From NCBI GenBank assembly GCA_027579435.1, contig JANBPK010000969.1:1-52076 (forward strand): 52,076 nt of DNA, written 5' to 3'. The DNA is from Candolleomyces eurysporus (taxonomy: Eukaryota; Basidiomycota; Agaricomycetes; Agaricales; Psathyrellaceae). Shown one piece after another: positions 43,830-52,076 of the stretch. Numbering within the stretch: the stretch's first letter is position 1; each line of letters starts with the position of its first letter. The notes beneath the pieces are model-generated. The model saw only the letters and a list, made by a program, of their open reading frames with translations. It was not told the DNA's origin and ran no database searches. The position numbers and the translations under genes were made by a program.

Positions 43830-44600
43830 ACGCACTTCCACCAATCCTAACCAGGTGCCGTATGGCACCACCCAAAGTACTCCACACCCAGCTGGCCGCT
43901 CCCATGCCCAAACTCGACGTCCCAGGGGATACAGGCGAGGCAAACAATGATGCTGATAGTTTCTCCCATCCTCTCGTCTTGCGTCGGCCTTTTTCATGCG
44001 GCGTTCGTCGATGGGAGCCACAAGACTGGTACGGAGTGGTGGAAGGACAAGCGTGCGGCCGAGGCAACGAGTTGGGCGATGGGCATGACGATTGGCCGGG
44101 AGGGCGTGAGGAGGGAATGAATCGTGTCGCAGGTATTGAGCTACGCAGCATGACGAATAACGAGAATGAGTGGCGAAAAGGAGACAATGCACTGTAAGCA
44201 TCCCGTCTAACGCCACTTCGATTCCCAATTGTAGAGAACTGGGACCCTCCAGTCGCCAACACTATTCGCTAGGGTCGAGCATGGCTGTTCGCAGGGTCGT
44301 CGAGCTGTCGGGGGAGAGCCTGTAAGCAGCAATTTCAAATGGGCAGGAATTCTCAAAGTGCGAGTTTTGAGCCTGAATAGACCCATGACACAGAAACCGG
44401 GTTTGACCCACGATCTCATGAGCCCCTTGTCGCCAACGCTTCCATCTTCCAAAGGATTGGCCGTAACAGAGGGGAGAGGAGAGAGTGCCAATTGATGGTC
44501 ACCACACCACACCGCCTTCTCCATTTGGATGAGTCGGCATTCGGCCGACAACCTCATTCTCGAGTTCCGCCACCTTTCCACAGACGTTTTGAGGACCACT
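43830..44600. repeat. diverged repeat block A, copy 1
   Basis: Begins about CCCAAACTCGACGTCCCAGG (43910) and contains GGAGCCACAAGAC and GGACAAGCGTGCGGC. It aligns with 45200-45390 (short copy 2) and 47380-48260 (copy 3), including the distal CACCGCCTTCTCCATTTGGA (44511) found again near 48236. Minus-strand frames of all three copies read alike (PVSPGTSSLG, PVSPGPSSSG, PIPPRASSLG). Confidence 0.6.
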
Positions 44601-45179
44601 TCCCAGACGGCGCAACTTCAAATCGGCATCAACCATTCCCCTCTAAATGCGTTGAACACTACTCACTCCCTCCTTGAAGTCCTGTTCTCCAAACGTTGCG
44701 ATCACCGATCACCCCCTTGGGCCCTGGGTCCGGTATCTACAAGTTATGGGCTGAGGAGCTTTGTCCCCCATCGCCCCTTCAAGACTCTTACCTTCCTTTC
44801 ATGGTTTCTTTTACTCTCGTGGACTGTTCTAAAATATTCGCAGAGTGTTTCAACTGCATGGCATGGTCCAATCGGACCTCCACTTTGTTTGCACACCAAT
44901 CGTGTACACGCTTGACGGACCACCTTACATACGCAGAGTATGAGTTTACCAGGACATCTTACCATTCTGGCTTTATTCCCCTTCACTCGAGAAGTCGTTT
45001 CCCACTCGTTTTTATTTCAATATAATTCTCCACTCGTCGTCGTCGTCTGCCTTACGCCATTCTTGCTAACAGCGACTGGGACTTTGAGCCATCCTTGTCT
45101 TGAACCCACCTCATCCGTCACTTTTCTGCTCACCACCGAGCTCATTCTCATATATCCGTGTTGCCTGTCCTCGCGAGCA

Positions 45180-45390
45180 GTATCCAGCTGGCCAGTACCA
45201 TCCCGAACTCGACGGTCCTGGAGATACAGGCGGGGCAGAGGATGTCTTGATAGTTTCTCCCGTCCTCTCTTCTTGAATCTGCCCCATTATTTCTTGAGAC
45301 GTTCGTGTGGCAGGAGCCAAGACAGTAGTAGAAGTGGTGAATCGACGAGCGTGTGGCTGAGGCGATCGGTTGGACGATGGCAGTCTGATT
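45180..45390. repeat. diverged repeat block A, copy 2 (short)
   Basis: CCGAACTCGACGGTCCTGG ... GACGAGCGTGTGGCTGAGG matches copies 1 and 3. After about 45390 it changes into the block shared with 42890-43030. A CCGT microsatellite lies near 45703-45718. Confidence 0.6.
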
Positions 45391-46059
45391 TATGCATCAC
45401 CGCGCCGTTTACATTCATGCCCCATTTCTATTTCGTTCATTCTAGTTAAACTATTGCGTTCGGTGTTCAGTGGTTTCATTCATACGCGTATCCATCCACA
45501 TCCGCCTATGTCCTGGTTTTCTCCCGATATCCGTTTATTAATTCTCCCCAGTTGTATTCTCCTCGAACTACCTTACGCCTCGTCCTGTACCTGTTTGCAC
45601 AATATGACTATCACAGCAAAGCTCAAGTTCCACATCGCCTATCAAATAGGGCAACCTCAGATCTACATCGGCAACCACTCATTCCCCTCCATCCATCCGT
45701 CCGTCCGTCCGATCACTACGTCCAAGTTCATCCCCCTCCGGTACCCCACCAAGTACTTCCCTAGTAGTAGGTGAAACAAGTATATATCTTCCGGTACGGC
45801 TTATTCTTGTTGAGCTCAACCTTGATACGCTGATTTCTGGTGGGTTGATCTGCACTGATACCAGGTGGACCTTGTACTTTAAGGACAACTCTGTGAAGCA
45901 GGGGGTAGGGCTGTGTCAAAGAATTTTGAATGACCATATTTGCACTCGACTTTCACGCTGGTTCCTACATCTCAGAATCGAAAGCAAGGTGAACAGAGCA
46001 GACAAGACGACTCAACTATCGATCATACTGGACAGGAACCATTGAGTCTCATCCTTTGA

Positions 46060-46600
46060 CCACAGCTCAGGCGCCTCCAACAATTCGTTGGAGCAACCGA
46101 GCCGAGGGTGAACGACCAGCCTGCCAACGAAATTCATCATCAACGAAACCGGACGAGAGGTGATTGAAACTACTCACGAGTCGAATCTTTCCGACACCAA
46201 CTGCGAACATCCGAAACAAATGAACACAGTGCTGGAGCAGCCAGCGTTAGCAGGAACCCCAAGTCTCGGATGGTACACAGGTCGTGGCCACCGAAATTCA
46301 GGGACCTGGACGAGGAGTCGCGAAGCTCCATCGAAAAAGCNAAAGAGAGGGTCAAAAAGGCGCAGAAATACGCCAGCTTCGATATTTCTCCAGGGAGGGT
46401 TCATGAGAATACCGCACAGAAGTCTTTCGTCTGTTTTTGAATTCGCCGAGCGTTATGTCAGCGAAAAGCTGATGCATTTGCAGACGGATACGAGGGAATA
46501 CTCGAGATGCGGGAAGAGAGAAGAAAAGGAGGTATACAGGGAAAAGGAAAATGAAAAAAAAGGATCGAAAAGCAAATGACATGAACGAAACAAGCCTTCC
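46060..46600. repeat. duplicated block B, copy 1
   Basis: ACCACAGCTCAGGCGCCTCC through GAACATCCGAAACAAATGAAC to AACGAAACAAGCCTTCC aligns over about 540 bp with 49785-50340. An N lies at 46341. No gene supported in either copy. Confidence 0.65.
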
Positions 46601-47379
46601 CCTTCCTCTCAACACCCTCGCCCAATCGCAGCGAGCGGTATACGCCATGAGCCTAATTCGGGCTCGCGGTAGTGTTTGAAGAGGAAGATGACGGACGGGA
46701 TTTGGTAGTCGATATGCGTCGCCCTGGGTTATGTTGAATAAGAGATACCCATCGATGGTTGGGTGTGCAGGTGTGGATTGATGGTGCAAAAAAAAGCAAA
46801 TGTCGATAAATCCGTGAGGCCGATATGGGCAATGGCGGCAGCGATGGTTGAGATCAAAGTTGTTGAATCGCCACTTCGAGGAACATAGACATGCGTTTGA
46901 AAGCTGAAGGAAGGGTGAGATGCAAAGGAAAGAATGAGAACGAAGGTAGAATCTCAGAGATAAGGAAAGAGGACGTACCACTGACACGCAGCGAGCTGAA
47001 TGTCCACGTTCCCCCAATCTCGTGTAGTTGTGTACGAGCATTAATGTTGCGATGCCATGAGCTGTGAAGAGGAGAAGTAACATCAGTCAAAGTTTGAGAA
47101 GAAACAATACCTGGCAGGATGGAGGGAGGACGGACAGCAGCAAACTCAGGGCCCTGCTCCACTGATGGGAGTAGCTGGGGCGAGAACCTCCCCAACTAAT
47201 CTGCCACTCTGGAATGGAAAAGGTGCGATAAAAAAACGTACCACCTATGCCCAACCTTGGACCGCTCCCCAAGCCAATCGCCACAGGCCGGCCTCCCTCG
47301 CAAGCGTCGCGTCTTGCAGATCTACGTCCGTATTCTTCGTCCGAATGAGCAATAGTAAGAGGACTCTTGACCATCCAAC
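46601..47379. other. spacer between block B copy 1 and block A copy 3, no gene supported
   Basis: Minus-strand frames up to 240 codons are open here but are Phe/Leu/Ser-rich without domains and look like chance frames in purine-rich DNA. Confidence 0.35.
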
Positions 47380-48260
47380 CAGCTGTTGCCATCCCAAACT
47401 CGACGCTCGTGGGGGTATAGGCGAGGCAGACGACGACGTCTTGACGACTTGTCCCATCTTCTCCTCTCAGCTTTGCCCTGTTCTGTGCGACGTCCGTCTG
47501 GTGGGAGCTACGAGACAAGTACGGAGCTGTGGATGGACGAGCGTGTGGCTGAGCTGATCAGTTGAACGATGTGAGCGACGGTTTGCTGAGAGGGGGGGAG
47601 AATCGTGTAGAGGGTCTTGAGCTGTGAGGAATTATGAGTACGGGAAAATGTAGATGACGCACTATAAACACCCCACCTGACGCCTCCTTCGTTCCCAGTC
47701 GCAGTGGACTGGAAGTCTCTGGTTTCAGGAGATACTCGCTCGAGCCCACAACATCGGTGATGGGCAATACGAAGGCTCTCAGAGGCCGAGCGTAGGCTTC
47801 TCGCTGAGTCGTGAGAGAGAGCCTGGATAAGTACGACTACATNGGGGGGATGAGTTTGAGGAGGACGGACGATGCGAGCTAAGAGCCTGGACAGACCGAT
47901 GGATTAGATGTTTCAATGAGGGGGAGGAAGATTGACTGACCGTAGGATAAGGACCCACAATACGGGCAGCTTCAATACGGAATCCTTAGGGGGCGTCATT
48001 CAATGAAATCTACGAGCCTTGGTGTGAGTGGGTGAGCCAGTTGGAAGCTCGCAATCCCCACTCACGTTCTCCTGAGCCCTTCGTCCCTAACTACTCCATC
48101 CTTCGCTAACGGGTCGGCTATACTTGACTCTCTGGAGGTCATACACCCTGATCGTAGTCGTTTGGACGGACATTTGAGTGAGAGGAGGTGGAAGTTCGGA
48201 GCAACCGACAAACCGACAGCGGGTTGATGCCGTCCCACCTTCTCCATTTGGATGGGTCGA
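47380..48260. repeat. diverged repeat block A, copy 3
   Basis: CAAACTCGACGCTCGTGGG ... GGACGAGCGTGTGGCTGAGC then, as in copy 1, a distal part ending CCACCTTCTCCATTTGGATG. An N beside a G run lies at 47843. Confidence 0.6.
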
Positions 48261-49784
48261 ATGGGCATTAAGATAAGGGACTGTGCCGAGTCGGTAGAAG
48301 CGTAAAGTAGGAGTCCATGATTCGAGCGTTCGGAATCAAGAAGACGGAAGCGGCGAATGTGGTAGAGGAGGGTAGAAACTAGTTGGCTGGGAGATCTTGC
48401 AAGTCCGGAGAGAGCACAGATTCTCGACGTATAGGAATCGAAATCAGTACGATGCCTCTAGCCAAACAAATAAACAAACAAACGCACATCCTTCGCTGTT
48501 CGAAGATTCCGTCAACAACGACAATTCAAAAAGGCGGATAGAGCGTACACGCTTGAACGTGGAACGGTTCTACCTAAGTACAGTACTAGTACCCGTATTC
48601 CAAACTAAACGAAAGGCGAGTTTGGAGATTCACCTGCAACAAATACACGCCCCTGTTATGAAGCTGCTGGCCGACCTCGATTTGATGGATCGTATGCAGC
48701 CAAGTTGCATCGATTCCAACAGGCAAATCAGCGTTGGGTAACTCAGAAATCGAATTAAACGATCTCTCACCTCTGTTTTCCTATCTATTTAAAGTTCAAC
48801 GATAGTGATGAGACGGAGGATTCGTAGAAGGTTCATGATGCGTTTCAGCGAAGGATGGAAGTCGTTAATGCCGGTGACATACAAAGACGCTTGGATATTC
48901 GGCCTTTCTAGATTGGTAACATGATAACTCTCATTGTACATGNAAAAAAGTGCCCATTGAGTGAAAAGCGTATCTATACCTCTTCATTAATGTCAGACGA
49001 TACAGACTAAGCTCTGCAGGCTCCCGTTGGCACCTCGGTGTGCCACCTGACGGTCTAGTTCCTTCCATAAATGTCATTGAATACACCTCTGGAGAGGAAG
49101 CTTTCATTTATCCTCAAACATTCACCGCGCCATATCAATAAAGCATTTTCTCTATCGTCTATTCCTTTCCCAACCTTACACAATGTTTCTAATCAGACGA
49201 GGCCTCTATCGCGTCTACTCATATTCACTAATGAACGAATCGTCCCGCTCCTGAGTAGGCGTCACTGCGTGATCCTGCAGACCCTCTCAAAGCGCTGGTT
49301 GACGGCGTAATCAATGCAATTAACGGCGAAAGCCGTCGAAACATAAGCTTCCGCTCCCAGCGTTCGCTTCTCCATGTACAGTAAATTCATTTGCATGAAG
49401 AATCAAGACTGAGANCCGGGAATTGAAGTCTCAAGATCATGTTGACCGCCCTAGCGCAAAGAGAAGACTGAACACACAGATGGATTCTCGTTCGCTCGTA
49501 TCTATCCATCTGACGACAGCACTGGGTTCGACATGGGACATTGAGTTGTTACTATGATATAATATGACATACCCATTTAAGGTGGTAGAGTTATAAAAGC
49601 AGGCAGAAGGGTCTGCGCGAGCTCGTTGTAGTAGCCGGTGCAGTCGTCGGAGAGCACAGTGCCGCCCGTCCGTCCGTCCATTGCATGCTAGAGAGAGTCG
49701 CCTTCCCTGAAAATCTAATGAAAGGTGAGGAGGCAGCAGACGAGACGGCTCACTGGTCACTTGTACTAAACACAGCGACTGACT
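48261..49784. other. non-coding, no feature beyond microsatellite
   Basis: A short AAAC/AAAT microsatellite near 48465-48482, Ns at 48943 and 49415, and a CCGT run near 49668. No gene supported. Confidence 0.4.
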
Positions 49785-50345
49785 GACCACAGCTCAGGCG
49801 CTTCCACCAATTTGGTGAAGATGCGGCAGCCTTGCCGAACACTATCAACCAGCCTGCCAATGGTTTTAACCATCAACGAAATCGAACGAGAGTGAAAGGG
49901 GGGAAGAGTCGCTCACAAACCGAAACCTTCAGATACCAGCTCCGAACATCCAGAACGAATGAACGCAGATGCTCTGGGCGCAAGAGTAGGGAACGTAAGC
50001 CTCACGTTGAACGAGTGCGGCGCCAGCTGCGAGACATCTCCAGGTAGGATGGGATATTAGAGATCACTCGATTGAATTGGCGCTCGGAAATTGAGATCGC
50101 AAGAAGGGTTCACGAGATTGTCGCGCAGAAGTCTTTTGGCTGTCCATAAGTTCACTGAGCCATATCTGTTTGAAAGAAGGAGAGGGACATGTTATGTTAG
50201 TGAAAAGGNGACACGTTGGTACAACGGATATGAGCGAATACTAAGATGTGGGGAGAGAGAAGAAAACGAGGATACAGAGAGGCGAAAGGAGATCAAAAAA
50301 GGGATTGAAAAGCACTCACGTAAACGAGACAAGCCTTCAGAACGG
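49785..50345. repeat. duplicated block B, copy 2
   Basis: Aligns with 46060-46600 (ACCACAGCTCAGGCGCTTCC ... AACGAGACAAGCCTTC). An N at 50209 interrupts the alignment. Confidence 0.65.
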
Positions 50346-50479
50346 TAAGCCGAAGGTGTTTTCGACAAACAAGAGCGCCTGAGAAGGGAGAGCAGGCGAT
50401 TTGGGATATGTCCATGAACTTCAGAGTCGGGTCTGTTGGTAATTCAAACCGGACGACAGATCAAAATGAGGGAAGACCG

Positions 50480-51015
50480 TCAAATGCTGAGAGCACGTAC
50501 CATGGAATTCTCCCGCATGTTCTCTCTGACGACCTCCTTGTCCACGTTCTCCAAATCCAAAGGCGTCACCTCCAAGCCTTCAACATCACTTGCAACTCTC
50601 TTGAGATACCAGTATGTTCCTCCGTACACGTCGTTCACGCTCAGAATGTGAGCTTCCCCGCCCAGTGCTTGGATGGCAAGCCACATCGCAGCCAATCCCA
50701 ATACTGAAGCATATCACATCCTCTCCACCTGCCTTGATACTCGCCAGCATCCTCTCGAGAGTATTTTGATTAGGATTGCCGGCACGAGAGTACGCAAAAA
50801 CCTCCGTGCCGCCAGGCTGCACGTACTTTGTCGATAGGGAGATGGTGGATGACGGCGCTTGTGCATGGGTCAGGGGATGAGCCAACGTGGACGGATAGGA
50901 TGTTGAAGGCATCGGAGCGTGTTTGAGGTTTCGCGAAGTCGCCGCTGGAAGTGAGTTGAATACCCTGAGAGAGCCCCGTCGCCGCTCTTAAAGCACGCCA
51001 GGACTTGCGTCGCAT
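50480..51015 (-). pseudogene. cystathionine gamma-lyase-like fragment with frameshifts
   Basis: Minus-strand blocks in order match the N-terminal third of the Cys/Met-metabolism PLP enzymes: SVHVGSSPDPCTSAVI, then ISLSTKYVQPGG, EVFAYSRAGNPNQNTLERML, GGEDVICFS, then LAIQALGGEAHILSVNDVYGGTY. The first two blocks are in different frames (1-base loss near 50843-50850) and the last in a third frame (near 50692-50707). The PLP-lysine half is absent; the sequence ends in an unrelated tail at about 50480. In the intact enzyme this would be the step from cystathionine to cysteine. An ATG at 51015 opens the frame. No introns are visible in the fragment, so a processed copy is possible. Confidence 0.75.
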
Positions 51016-51019
51016 TTCC

Positions 51020-52076
51020 GTGACTGTCGATATTGCGCTTTTCTTGTTGATAGCTGTGACGAGACCTTATTCTCCACTTCGTTCATGACTCGGGGGACAT
51101 AGCGGACCCGTTCCAACAGCAGCCATGCTGTCGAGAGGGGGCTGTAGATCCGTAGGTCACCGGAATTTGTAAGGAGAGCGATGTCGACCTCGTATGGCGT
51201 AAACGACCACCAGGGCAGCTGAAAGGGATCTCTGTTACATACTAGCCAATAACTCTCTATTTAAAATCTTCAGGACGCAGTTGAGACGCACCTTCCAAAC
51301 CTCTGTCCACCTTTATCACCACCACATACACACCCCAACGATCTCAATCCTACCTCTCCCCCAAGACCTACAATACCGCACCTATCTCGGTCCTTCATTC
51401 GGATCTCAGACTTCGGTACCGATCGAAAGAGACAGTGTGCCGTCTGAGATGACGGTGTAGAGATGTGGCTGCTGGGGTTGGTATCTGGCCAAGGATGCTG
51501 TTCCGTAGGTCACGCAGCGGGGGGAGAGGACACGGATGAGGGACAGCAATCCTGCGACCAANGGGGGGGCGAGCTTGACCGGACATTGCTGGTGGTGGGA
51601 CTGCAACGGGGGGGGATAGCGACGGTGGATGGTGCTGGATGGGATGGGATGGGATGGGTGGGAGGAAGCCCCTGGGCCAAAGAGCCAGGAGTGAGGGGCC
51701 TGGCTGATTGTGTTCCTGAGCCATGCGGCTATCCTGGCGTTGCTGTCCAGGTCAGCGCTGGGAGCAATCCCGGTGACACCTGCCATCAACACGGTGCAGC
51801 GTTCTGGAGCGACATCTCCCGTGGCTATGCGCCGGTGCGAAAAGAGAGGTGATGAAGAAACGTTCGGTTTGGACAAGCCCTCGACCTCCGCGAGATGTTG
51901 AATACGGCAAACAGGAGTACATAGGGTGGACAGAGCGAGTTCTAAGTCTTGAACAAGGGGACGTCATTCCCCGAAGCAATGCCGAACGTTGAGTTGGCAC
52001 ATTGCATCACAGCCACATGACCTCCAAAATGTTCCTTGGCTTTCCCAACTGACAATTCTACTATATAAGGCAATAA
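51020..52076. other. right-end region, no gene supported
   Basis: CT-rich plus strand around 51290-51410 looks like a promoter or leader. A run of GGGAT units at 51641-51663 fits a G-quadruplex pattern, and G runs with an N lie near 51560 and 51610. Open minus-strand frames lack domains. Confidence 0.35.

Noticed and set aside
43732..44262. 176-codon minus-strand frame in block A copy 1
   Set aside because: Similar fragments in copies 2 and 3 are broken; composition (Ser/Pro) follows the CpG-rich DNA. Not supported as a gene.
46352..47083. 243-codon minus-strand frame, Leu/Phe/Ser-rich, resembling a membrane protein
   Set aside because: No start in good context and no domain; it overlaps a duplicated block whose other copy has no matching frame. 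Likely chance in purine-rich DNA.
1..52076. tRNA, rRNA, telomere repeats and CRISPR arrays
   Set aside because: Looked for B-box words, rRNA-like blocks, TTAGGG arrays and spaced direct repeats by eye and found none convincing. A tRNAscan or Infernal run would be decisive.

Overview
The window looks like nuclear DNA of a mushroom-forming basidiomycete (Agaricomycetes). Reasons: introns of about 45-65 bp with GT/AG ends; gene families expanded in that group (F-box, RING plus coiled coil, mushroom-type JmjC, NACHT-WD40 NOD-like receptor, TPR-CHAT); a chromodomain Ty3/Gypsy element and hAT remains. The species cannot be named from what I see. All exon joins below were made by eye from reading frame and splice signals; none has transcript support.

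Layout. 0.2-12.6 kb is the gene-dense part: RING/coiled-coil (-), F-box (+), RING/coiled-coil (+), degenerate F-box (-), degenerate JmjC gene (-), D-amino-acid-oxidase-like gene (+), Pro/Arg-rich protein (-). 12.8-20.2 kb holds a tandem repeat, the 3' end of a Gypsy element with its LTR, and an intact 934-residue transposase-like ORF. 20.2-26.1 kb is CpG-poor DNA running into a large NLR gene (-) whose 3' half has almost no CpG. 26-28.2 kb is its upstream region. 28.2-42.5 kb is a transposon graveyard with a broken hAT gene, Helentron-like non-autonomous elements, a small inverted-repeat element and, embedded in it, a TPR-CHAT gene (+). 42.5-50.4 kb is built of diverged duplicated blocks with no convincing gene. 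At 50.5-51.0 kb lies a broken cystathionine gamma-lyase-like pseudogene (-).

Function. The left end groups two kinds of ubiquitin-ligase component (RING and F-box) in alternating orientation. The centre and right carry two families from fungal self/non-self or cell-death repertoires (NLR and TPR-CHAT), each next to repeats and each altered: the NLR has only two WD40 repeats and a novel tail, and the CHAT domain has lost its presumed catalytic histidine.

Caution. Single N characters sit at or beside homopolymers through the window, and several frameshifts also lie in homopolymers, so some lesions may be consensus errors. The in-frame nonsense codons in the F-box genes are not of that kind.
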